From positions 1 to 64,000 of the forward strand of contig NZ_ADAQ01000012.1 of NCBI RefSeq assembly GCF_000176515.1: 64,000 nt of DNA, written 5' to 3'. This DNA is from Grimontia hollisae CIP 101886 (GTDB lineage: Bacteria > Pseudomonadota > Gammaproteobacteria > Enterobacterales > Vibrionaceae). Shown here piece by piece: positions 1-7,267 of this stretch. The translations under genes were made by a program, and so were the position numbers. The notes under the pieces are model-generated. The model had not been told where the DNA came from. It made no database searches and saw only the letters and a list, made by a program, of their open reading frames with translations. Numbering within the stretch: the first letter of the stretch is position 1; each line of letters opens with the position of its first letter.

Positions 1-688
1 AGGCGCATGTGTGCGTGAGTTCCTCGGTGATTACCACGGTTATCTGTTGTCCGATGGTTACAGTGCGTATGACACCGTAGACGGTGTCACTCAAGCGGCG
101 TGCATGGCGCATGTGCGCCGAAAATTCACTGATGCCCAAAAGGCATCCCCGTCGAAAAAGGCGGGAAAGCCCGAAAAAGCCTTAGCCTTTATCGCCAAAC
201 TGTACGGGATAGAGAAGCGAGCCAAAGACCTGTCGGCACAAGCGCGCCAACAGATGAGGATGCAAGAAAGCCTGCCCATCCTGAATGACTTTAAAGCGTG
301 GCTGGATAGCCTGAGTGTGTTGCCGAAAGGGGCACTAGGCCAGGCTATCACCTACACCAAGAATCAGTGGCCCAAACTGCTGACCTACCTGGAAGATGGA
401 CATATCAGCATCGACAACAATGTGACAGAGCGGGATATCCGTCCGTTCACGACGGGGCGAAAAAACTGGATGTTCTCAACGTCAGTCGGTGGCGCGAAAG
501 CCAGTGCCAATCTGTATAGCTTGGTGATGACGTGTCGTGCGAATGATATCAATCCTTACTATTACTTCCGGCACCTGTTCACGGAGTTGCCAAAGCGTTC
601 ACTCGCCGATGATATGTCGGATCTGATGCCGTGGAATGTTGATCTGAGTAGCGTTGACTGAGGCTTCACTGGTTTACTTACCGCTTAC
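1..688 (+). mobile_element. IS66-family insertion sequence, right part
   Basis: It consists of the tnpC 3' part plus a short tail that ends in ccgcttac. Its complement, GTAAGCGG, is the typical first run of IS66-family terminal repeats. Immediately beyond 688 the sequence turns into an IS3-family orfB frame, which suggests this element jumped into an IS3-type element. The exact edge is inferred, and the left end is outside the window. Confidence 0.6.
2..661 (+). CDS. IS66-family transposase (TnpC), 3' part, cut by window start
   Basis: The reading frame is open from the first bases of the window, so this is the C-terminal part of a longer gene. It matches the IS66 transposase catalytic core and C-terminus: a DGYSAYD segment near the start, then AHVRRKF, and near the end the DNNVTERDIRPFTTGRKNW block, which carries the last acidic residue of the DDE triad, followed by GAKASANLYSLVMTC. 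The family usually has about 510 residues, of which about 220 are visible. The element's right end appears to lie just downstream near 688. It transposes DNA by a DDE mechanism. Whether the copy is intact cannot be judged because the 5' end is outside the window. Confidence 0.88.
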   Translation, partial: GACVREFLGDYHGYLLSDGYSAYDTVDGVTQAACMAHVRRKFTDAQKASPSKKAGKPEKALAFIAKLYGIEKRAKDLSAQARQQMRMQESLPILNDFKAWLDSLSVLPKGALGQAITYTKNQWPKLLTYLEDGHISIDNNVTERDIRPFTTGRKNWMFSTSVGGAKASANLYSLVMTCRANDINPYYYFRHLFTELPKRSLADDMSDLMPWNVDLSSVD

Positions 689-887
689 CGTGCCCCCAAC
701 GTTTAAGGACTTTGAAGAGCTTTCCAAAACCATACGCAGGGTAACGTTCTACCGCTTCCTGCAGCTTGGCAATGACTTCATCATCACGATGCGGGTCAGG
801 ACGATACCGATACACTGAATCACTGATGCCAACCACGCGGCAGGCCATCCTTAAGCTGGCCTGAAAGTGTTGCCGAACGTATTCCAC
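678..887 (-). pseudogene. IS3-family transposase OrfB, N-terminal fragment, disrupted
   Basis: This 69-residue frame matches the start of IS3-family OrfB (the HTH_21 region, with ACRVVGISDSVYRYRPDP and YPAYGFGKLFKVLKRWGH). A normal OrfB is about 270-290 residues, so the DDE integrase core is missing. The family sequence stops at RWGH, exactly where the IS66 end begins near 688, and the last few codons and the stop come from the IS66 terminus. The rest of the gene would be expected beyond the left edge of the window if the insertion is simple. It lies directly downstream of orfA and is normally expressed by a -1 frameshift. Confidence 0.8.
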
Positions 888-1253
888 AAGTTCACGTTTA
901 ACCGCTGGCGTTACAGCTTTTTTTCTAAGATATCTTTGACAATACGATGCTCGAGGCTGAGATCTGCAAACATCTGTTTGAGCCTTCGGTTTTCGTCTTC
1001 TAGCTCTTTCAGTCGTTTAACATCAGAAGCTTCCATGCCGCCGTACTTGGATTTCCAGTTGTAGTAAGTTGCATCGGAAATGCCGTATTCACGGCAGACT
1101 TCGTTCACTTTTCGACCCGCTTCCACTTCTTTGAGGATCTTGACGATTTGCGATTCCGTGTAGCGTGATTTTTTCATCAGACGTTCTCCGTTCGTTTCAG
1201 TGTAAACGGAAAAACTCTAATTGCTAATGACCCGCTTTTCGGGGAGGGTTACA
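689..1253 (-). mobile_element. IS3-family element, orfA side, interrupted by IS66
   Basis: The element is read from right to left. Its likely outer end is near 1253, where the minus strand begins TGTAACCCTCC about 75 bases before orfA. The left limit is the IS66 insertion near 688. Only orfA and the start of orfB remain in the window. Confidence 0.6.
911..1177 (-). CDS. IS3-family transposase OrfA
   Basis: This 88-residue protein is typical of the helix-turn-helix OrfA of the IS3 family: KKSRYTESQIVKILKEVEAG, then NEVCREYGISDATYYNWKSKYGG, then a leucine-zipper-like coiled coil (VKRLKELEDENRRLKQMFADLSLEH). It binds the element's ends and is normally fused to OrfB by ribosomal frameshifting. 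The gene itself looks complete, but its partner orfB is cut about 20 bases downstream, so the element should be unable to transpose alone. Confidence 0.88.
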   Translation of the reverse strand: MKKSRYTESQIVKILKEVEAGRKVNEVCREYGISDATYYNWKSKYGGMEASDVKRLKELEDENRRLKQMFADLSLEHRIVKDILEKKL

Positions 1254-1656
1254 TATACCCATCCATTGCTTTATAAAATATAAAGTTAGTGATTACTGGA
1301 ATGAGATTATATAAGCAATAATATTGTTGTGGCGGTACTATAGTACTACAATCTTAATTTAAGATATCATTTGCCATGGCAATGAGTTAGATTTCCTTAT
1401 TTAATAGATAGATATTTAAAGAATAAACTGAAAAATTGCGTGTGTAGGAAATTAACCTTACATACTAATAAACCAAACTTTAGTCCTTTATCTAAAGGCA
1501 CATCTTAGGCAAACTCCCTATCAACATTGTTATTGATATTTCACCATTAGCACAAAATCTCATTATTAAACACAGTCGGGTAAACCGGTTTGCTAAAAGC
1601 GGCAGTATTACGGAGAAAAACGTAGGGAGAGCTGAAGAGATGAGGCAAAAATCAAG
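1254..1656. other. AT-rich intergenic stretch without a recognisable gene
   Basis: About 400 bases between the IS3 end and the terminator of the EAL gene. Short open frames are present, but none has a ribosome-binding site or a recognisable protein. I see nothing else in it. Confidence 0.5.
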
Positions 1657-1687
1657 AAAACCCGGTGAGCTATATTCACTGGGTTTT
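1657..1687 (-). terminator. Stem-loop terminator of the receiver-EAL gene
   Basis: A 12-base stem with one mismatch (aaaacccggtga paired with tcactgggtttt), starting 7 bases past the stop codon of the minus-strand gene, followed on that strand by a T-rich run. The position fits an intrinsic terminator. Confidence 0.6.
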
Positions 1688-1693
1688 CCTTGA

Positions 1694-2923
1694 TCAGGGT
1701 TTAATATGCGCCTCAGCCTCACATCGCGAGAGCCAGGTTTGATACCAACTCTTAAGCTCATGAATAGGCTTCGGACGGCATATCAAGAAACCCTGGACTA
1801 ACATCGACGGATAATTTGACATGATATAATCAAGTTCTTCCTGAAGTTCAACCCCTTCAGCCACCACTTTGCAATCAGATGTTACCGAGAAGTCTGTCAG
1901 TGAGCGAACAATTGCCTGACCAAAATGATCGAGATGAATCTGACTGATAAGAGAACGATCTACTTTCACCTCTGTGAAGGGCAAATGACGGAGCAGGCGG
2001 AAGTTGGCAAACCCGGTGCCAAAATCATCAAGAGACACACCAAAACCCTGCATCCTTAACCGATTCAAGGACTCTAGCTGCTCGGGAGAACTAAGTGCTG
2101 ATTCTTCGGTAATTTCCAGTGTAATGCGGGTTTGGAGGATATTCTTCGCTTTGAATAACGCATCCAACCTATTTGGAATACTGAGATCGTCCAACTGTTG
2201 CGCAGAAAGATTGATACTGACGGTCACCTCTTCTCCGAATATTCCGGAGAGCGTATCCATGTCTGCCGCTGTTTTTTCTGCAATGGTTGTCGTCAACAAA
2301 TCAACCAATCCATGCTCTATTGCGGTACCCAAAAAGCAGTTTGGCAGAAAAACAACCGAACGTTGGGAATCATAAATCCGCGCCAATACTTCAACACTGT
2401 CAACCTTCCTGGTTCTCGGATTGACTTTAGGTTGATAATGAGGAACCACATTATCATCGATGATGTACTTGATCAGTTCATCACGTTTCATCTCAGCGTT
2501 TTGAGGACACTGGAATTCATTTTGCCTGGGCAACTTATTCAAAACGCTATCCAATGCATCCAACGTAATAGGTTTAGCAATGCTTCCCAGCAAGTACACC
2601 CACTGTAACTTGGCGATTTCCGCCGCGAGCTCTGTTACCCGGTTTTCAAGATCAGAGATAATGCAGACCCCCCCACGAAAGTTCATTTTCCCTAACTCAC
2701 GGATCACACACATTCCGTCAATATCTGGCATGCCTAAATTAGTAAAAACGACGTCGAAGCAAGTTGGCTTATCGTTAATTTCTTTCAATGCCTTTTCGGG
2801 GCACGAAAAACAAGTCACCTTGTCATACCCTAGGCAACTCAGCATTTTTTTAATCAACAATAAGACAGACTTAGAATCATCTATAACTGCAACATGTTTA
2901 GTATTCTTCACTCTCCCCACCAA
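1694..2923 (-). CDS. Response-regulator-like receiver plus EAL c-di-GMP phosphodiesterase
   Basis: This 409-residue protein has an N-terminal receiver domain (about residues 8-130) and a C-terminal EAL domain (about 150-400), the layout of RocR and VieA. The EAL domain keeps the expected metal- and substrate-binding residues: EVLAR in place of EALAR, SINLS, EITE, DDFGTG, KVDR, VVAEGVE and QGF. It is therefore probably an active enzyme that cuts c-di-GMP to pGpG. The receiver is unusual: the phosphoacceptor position reads FTNLGMPDIDG, with Asn where Asp is normal, although the acidic pair near VIDDS is kept. No histidine kinase lies next to it. A terminator follows. Regulation by phosphorylation is therefore doubtful, and the receiver may serve for dimerisation or partner binding. 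Confidence 0.88.
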   Translation of the reverse strand: MVGRVKNTKHVAVIDDSKSVLLLIKKMLSCLGYDKVTCFSCPEKALKEINDKPTCFDVVFTNLGMPDIDGMCVIRELGKMNFRGGVCIISDLENRVTELAAEIAKLQWVYLLGSIAKPITLDALDSVLNKLPRQNEFQCPQNAEMKRDELIKYIIDDNVVPHYQPKVNPRTRKVDSVEVLARIYDSQRSVVFLPNCFLGTAIEHGLVDLLTTTIAEKTAADMDTLSGIFGEEVTVSINLSAQQLDDLSIPNRLDALFKAKNILQTRITLEITEESALSSPEQLESLNRLRMQGFGVSLDDFGTGFANFRLLRHLPFTEVKVDRSLISQIHLDHFGQAIVRSLTDFSVTSDCKVVAEGVELQEELDYIMSNYPSMLVQGFLICRPKPIHELKSWYQTWLSRCEAEAHIKP

Positions 2924-3336
2924 CCCAATGTCCTATCAATGCTGAAAATAACGAATAGACTCACCCTTCTTAACTATGGCTTGCTATCTTTTTTAGTATT
3001 TGCCCGCCGTAGTCTCACCCTCTCCCGTTCACTTTTTGTTTTAATCGTAAAAAAGGGTTTAAAAACACGTTTACTCACTGAAAGCTTATTAATGATAGCG
3101 TCTTTTCCCTCCAAGATATTTCTATGACTTATTTATTATTAATAGAAAACATATCAGCTTTGCGCCAAGTGAATTACAAAAAAAATGTCTCAGTTTTGGT
3201 AATTGCAAGCTTTATTAATGCTATCTTTCTGTTTTAAATAAAAAATAATTAGTATATGCAAATAAACACACGCATCAAAATTTGTCATATAGTTTCATAC
3301 AAGACCCATCATCTTATAAATGACTCAGACGTAGCA

Positions 3337-3362
3337 TGGATATGATATTATATTCATATCCA
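3337..3362. repeat. 9-bp perfect inverted repeat in AT-rich intergenic DNA
   Basis: tggatatga (3337-3345) is mirrored by tcatatcca (3354-3362) with an 8-base loop. There is no T-run on either side, so it is not an obvious terminator. It could be a regulator site or a chance AT-rich palindrome. Confidence 0.4.
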
Positions 3363-3617
3363 CTATGTGTTTTTATATAAAACGGATCTTCCAATCACTA
3401 AAAATAAACACCACCTGTAAAAACTTTTCACTTTTGATGTATGGGAATGCATTCAAATGTGCATGTGAAATACGATAAATAGATTTCATCAAATTACGTT
3501 TATCACGATACGCTAAAATTCATTTCACACGAATTCTTTGCATCTAAGAAAGATGGAAGGGCTCTCTTCTTAGACACTACTCATTTAAAATATTGGAACC
3601 AAGATCTTCCATTCGTG

Positions 3618-3650
3618 TATACCCAGCCAACTTGAAGATTCAGGATTCAT
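3618..3650. repeat. Short dispersed repeat unit, copy 1 (partial)
   Basis: It contains tatacccagccaacttgaag followed by attcaggattca. The same words, in a fuller palindromic form, occur at 58554-58595. This suggests a short interspersed intergenic repeat, of which this is a half unit. Confidence 0.45.
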
Positions 3651-3711
3651 CTATCTGATCGTGACTAACATGAAGGTAAAAAGAAGCTAGAAAGCAACGG
3701 AAGGGTTTTGG

Positions 3712-4983
3712 CTAATCACAAGCCAGTGATTCGCAAACTAAAAGATTGTCCAACGCACAGCTAAACACCTCGCCATCAATCTTACCCTGCAACACCATGT
3801 TAGACATGAACTGCAACTTCTTCTCCAGTGACATACGCTCACGGTAAGGTCGGTCTTGTGACAGGGCCTGAAAAATATCGCAGAAAGTAAGAATACGCGA
3901 GGGTAAATCCAGCTCATCCCCTTTTTTCTGGTAAGGGTAGCCCGAGCCGTCCAGAAACTCGTGGTGGTTTGCGGCCCATTCACAGATCTTGGAGTCAGGG
4001 AAAACTTTGTTCAACGCCAGTTCAGTATAAATGGCGTGACGCTTTATTTGGGCGAACTCATTAGCAGTGAGTTCCGAGGTTTTATTCAACAACTCATTCG
4101 GGGTTCTTAGCTTACCCACATCATGAACCAAACCAGATACATAAAGTAAATCACATGTTTGCGCTGACAAATTCATTCTTTCAGCAAGGAAGTAGACCAG
4201 GTTCGCGACGCGCAGTGAATGGTGGTAAGTAAATGGACTTTTGGCATCAACCCACCTGACAAGAAACATTGCCACTTCCGTCAGCTCAGTAATGGTGAGT
4301 GTTTGGTCATACCAGGGATCAGCATCAAAAGAGAGAGCAGTGGACTCAATATGTTCCACATCCATTTTGTACCAGAAACTATCCGTCGCGATGAGTTGGC
4401 ACATGGCTTCAACAAAATCAGGCCGGAAAAGTGATCCGGCATACATCCGTAACCCTTGTTCAATCTCTTCTTTATGTAACGGAAGTAAATACTCGTCTCC
4501 CATCCCCACATGCCCCACATGCGTGGCGCGCAGAAAGTCTACCCTATCAGCCAAAAAGATCAGTGCTGCTATATCACGGTCATCGTTGTTCATCTCTAGT
4601 CTGGAAAGCAGTTCCCAAGGTGTGTGGTGATGACGGATAATCTGGGCAAACCCTCTAAGGATTGAGCATTCTATCAAGGCTTCATATCCACGATGACAAT
4701 GCGCTTCAACGTCATCAGGTCGCATTTGTTTTAGCAGCATTTCATGCTCAGTTGATTTTGAGACACCACAGTCGTGAATAAGGCCCGCGAAAAAGCTCTT
4801 TTGAACTTTCTTTGCGTTCCATCTCATCGTATGTGCGCAGTTAGCACTGATATATGCGACACGATGGCTGTGATAACAGTCATCAATGCCAACATAGTTA
4901 AGCGCTTTTGCAAACAACAACAATGTGTGCCGCATATCAACGTTTAACGTGTCGAACTGATGCGCTGGCATCGTTCTAAACAT
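3712..4983 (-). CDS. Tandem HD / HD-GYP phosphodiesterase, V-cGAP1-like
   Basis: Two HD-type domains lie in series. The first (about residues 30-230 from the chosen start) has YHSHR, LIHDCG and RHHHTPW, so its metal ligands look largely kept. The second (about 250-420) is a canonical HD-GYP domain with HHSLR, LVHDVGK, IKRHA and HHEFLDGSGYP. Proteins with this layout in Vibrio cholerae (VCA0681, V-cGAP1) hydrolyse 3'3'-cGAMP, and other HD-GYP proteins cut c-di-GMP, so the substrate cannot be fixed from sequence. I chose the ATG at 4983 because GGGA lies 9 bases before it. A GTG at 5028 would add 15 residues but has no clear ribosome-binding site. It stands alone next to a sialidase relic. Confidence 0.82.
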   Translation of the reverse strand: MFRTMPAHQFDTLNVDMRHTLLLFAKALNYVGIDDCYHSHRVAYISANCAHTMRWNAKKVQKSFFAGLIHDCGVSKSTEHEMLLKQMRPDDVEAHCHRGYEALIECSILRGFAQIIRHHHTPWELLSRLEMNNDDRDIAALIFLADRVDFLRATHVGHVGMGDEYLLPLHKEEIEQGLRMYAGSLFRPDFVEAMCQLIATDSFWYKMDVEHIESTALSFDADPWYDQTLTITELTEVAMFLVRWVDAKSPFTYHHSLRVANLVYFLAERMNLSAQTCDLLYVSGLVHDVGKLRTPNELLNKTSELTANEFAQIKRHAIYTELALNKVFPDSKICEWAANHHEFLDGSGYPYQKKGDELDLPSRILTFCDIFQALSQDRPYRERMSLEKKLQFMSNMVLQGKIDGEVFSCALDNLLVCESLACD

Positions 4984-5099
4984 AGATATCAATCCCAAAA
5001 ATAAATGTAATCCATTGCCAAATCGCACTCTACATATAGGTTATTGTTTTGTCAGACTGGTTGTATCAAAAATAAAACAAAGTTCTCAGTTTGTCTCTC

Positions 5100-5829
5100 A
5101 AGCCTGCGCGATGTTGTGGTCTTTAAAGGCGGTGAAGGTGGCAGTAGCCATTACAGAATCCCCTCTATCGTCGTGGCAAAAGATAATTCTTTAGTCGCAT
5201 TTGCGGAAGGGCGCGCATCCAGTGATGATCATGGACAAACGTGGTCAGTAACACCTTCAACATCTCAACTCAACAATGCGGCATCCCAAGTCTAGTCACT
5301 GCGCTGGAACGCACGCGTGGCTGAAGGAGCATGCAACGCACAGTACTTTGGTAATGGCCATACGCGCTATCTGGTAGATTTACGCGTCAATGGATCTGTC
5401 ATCAAGCCCCCCTCAGAGCAAGGCTGAACAACAACCAGCGCCAGCAATGGCAGAGGAGACCCTGATTGGCGCAGCATTAATGCCGGTCCTGGGCAAGGGA
5501 TTCAGCTATCCAGTGGCCGTCTAATCTTCCCGGCAATTGTCCTGGATGCCTTTACCCAGCTTTCTGTTGTCTCTATTTATAGCGATGATCATGGTGTGAC
5601 ATGGCACGCTGGTCAACAAACGCCAACATTCATGCTCGAACCCAGTGAGGCAGACATGGTGGAGCTTAATGATGGTCGAATACTGCTGTCGGCTCGGAAT
5701 GACGGCGTAACCGGTATAGGCAATTTCAACCGATACCACTTTATCAGTTCAGATCAGGGACAAACCTGGAGCAAGATCGAAGAAGACAGGCACTCAACCA
5801 ACTGTAAATCAGGCCGTAGATGTCGGTAA
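5100..5829 (+). pseudogene. Sialidase (neuraminidase) relic
   Basis: Conserved sialidase landmarks appear in order in one frame: the arginine motif as YRIPSIVV, then LVAFAEGR, Asp boxes SDDHGQTW, SDDHGVTW and SSDQGQTW, and GPGQGIQLSSGRLIFPA. The frame is broken by in-frame stops at 5293-5295 and 5425-5427. Near 5790 the homology seems to move to another frame (PTVNQAV). Segments between FAEGR and the first Asp box, and the whole C-terminal part, are missing. A functional secreted sialidase is about 400-780 residues, so this is a decayed copy. There is no sialic-acid catabolic cluster in the window. Confidence 0.85.
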
Positions 5830-6214
5830 TTCCTCCTCACCTGACAGAGCTCAAGATTGAATTTTTACTCATGTTTATAGCAAAGTAATTCACAAAAAGC
5901 CTCTCTTACCCTGTCCGACAAATAACCGCCAAACGCCGATATTGATTAGATAACAAACATAAAAAGCAATTCATGTTTATTTTGTGATATTAAGCCTACG
6001 TTCAACATTGTTTCAATATGTTGCATTTCATTAATCAAACATTTCAGTTGATCATATTGTGAACACGCAAAATAAAAGCGGAAACGTTTGCCTGTTAAAT
6101 TAGTCGCAGAAAAATAAAAAATAATAAACAAATCAATAACTATCTCTTGTTTGAGAAAATTTACATGTCTACTGTTTTTAAGGCCAATGAGTGGTATCTA
6201 TTTAAGGACAGAAA
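5830..6214. other. Upstream region of the porin gene
   Basis: About 385 AT-rich bases between the sialidase relic and the porin start. It must contain the porin promoter. The minus-strand frame at 5946-6131 has no recognisable product. I could not assign a specific regulator site with confidence. Confidence 0.5.
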
Positions 6215-7204
6215 ATGAATAAAACATTATTAGCAGTGGTTTTGTCTTCTCTGGTAGCAGGAACAGCCCAAGCAGCAACAATTTATAAAAACGATAACGG
6301 CGACAACATTAAAGCTTATGGTGGCGCAGAGGTGGGAGGTACTTTTGTCTCTGACACTGACAAGACACCGTTTGGCACAGATACAACCTATGTCGATCAG
6401 TCTTTTGCAACCATCGGTCTGAAAGGCCAAACTGGCAACTTCTACGGCAAGTTCGAAGTCGACGCAGAACGTGAAGATTGGACTGCCGACAACAATCTTC
6501 GTCTGGCCATTGACAAGATCATGGTGGGTTTCAAGTTTGCCGATCACCATGCACTGGAATTTGGCCGTACCGATACGGCATACGACAAAGTCGACTCTTT
6601 CGGTGACATGACCAACGAACTGGGCGCGGGCATTTCAGAAGCGGGCGATCAGGACAATACCATTCGCTACATTGGTAACTATGGCAGCATCAAGCTATCA
6701 GTATCCCACTCGCTGGAAGGTTGGGATGGTGAAACTGTTGATGGCGAGCCAGTGAAATACTCCTACAAAACTGACTCTCTGTATGGCGCAGTCACTAACG
6801 GCTATATCGGGTACTACGGCGATGACTTCACTGTGATCCTGGGTGGCGAAAAAGGCAAAGAAACCGAGATCTATTCTGCGCATGCTGAAATGGAGTTTGA
6901 CAACTTCACCCTGGGCGGTCTGGTATTCGACCAAACCAAAAACTTCAATGGCGGCAAAGACAAAAACACCATCGGTGCAAACATTGGCGGCAAATACGCA
7001 CTGAATAGCAAAACCAATCTGATCGCCACGTTCAACTATGAAGACACCAAAGGCGACGCGGATGCCAACATCTATGGCGTGTTCGGTGCTGATTACATGT
7101 ACGCCAAAAACGTCAAACTGGCGGCCGAAATCGCAGCAGGTGACGTACTGGACAAGGGAGAATCTGGCGCGCTGATGTTTGTTAAAGCCTTCTACTGGTT
7201 CTAA
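6215..7204 (+). CDS. OmpU-like outer membrane porin
   Basis: This 329-residue protein has a signal peptide (MNKTLLAVVLSSLVAGTAQA, cut before ATIYK), alternating amphipathic segments with many Gly and aromatic residues, and a C-terminal phenylalanine (KAFYWF) as required for recognition by the Bam assembly machinery. The length and composition fit the 16-stranded trimeric general porins of the Vibrionaceae. It would let small hydrophilic solutes cross the outer membrane. AAGGA lies 6 bases before the ATG. A lipoprotein 5'-nucleotidase follows 63 bases after the stop. The two may work together, with the enzyme making nucleosides and phosphate at the surface, but this is inference. Confidence 0.87.
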   Translation: MNKTLLAVVLSSLVAGTAQAATIYKNDNGDNIKAYGGAEVGGTFVSDTDKTPFGTDTTYVDQSFATIGLKGQTGNFYGKFEVDAEREDWTADNNLRLAIDKIMVGFKFADHHALEFGRTDTAYDKVDSFGDMTNELGAGISEAGDQDNTIRYIGNYGSIKLSVSHSLEGWDGETVDGEPVKYSYKTDSLYGAVTNGYIGYYGDDFTVILGGEKGKETEIYSAHAEMEFDNFTLGGLVFDQTKNFNGGKDKNTIGANIGGKYALNSKTNLIATFNYEDTKGDADANIYGVFGADYMYAKNVKLAAEIAAGDVLDKGESGALMFVKAFYWF

Positions 7205-7225
7205 GTCTCCACTTCCCTTACTTTT

Positions 7226-7250
7226 CGCCCTCATTTATGGGGGCGCTTTC
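7226..7250 (+). terminator. Weak stem-loop between porin and nucleotidase genes
   Basis: cgccc (7226-7230) pairs with gggcg (7241-7245) around a 10-base loop, followed by a short pyrimidine run. It may reduce read-through from the strongly expressed porin gene into the nucleotidase gene. Confidence 0.4.
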
Positions 7251-7267
7251 CACGCGTTGAGGCAATC

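Larger units (their letters stand above)
2924..3711. other. Long AT-rich intergenic region with hairpin and repeat unit
   Basis: About 790 bases without a convincing gene. Open frames on the plus strand at 2894-3127 are short and lack homology I can recognise. The region holds an inverted repeat at 3337-3362 and a short dispersed-repeat-like unit at 3618-3650. It lies upstream of the minus-strand EAL gene and downstream of the minus-strand HD-GYP gene, so it must contain the EAL promoter near 2930-3000. Confidence 0.5.

Noticed and set aside
1492-1761. 89-aa minus-strand frame overlapping the EAL gene end
   Set aside because: It overlaps the EAL gene's 3' end and its terminator and shows no recognisable product.
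2894-3127. 77-aa plus-strand frame in the AT-rich region
   Set aside because: No ribosome-binding site, no homology, and low-complexity composition typical of random AT-rich DNA.
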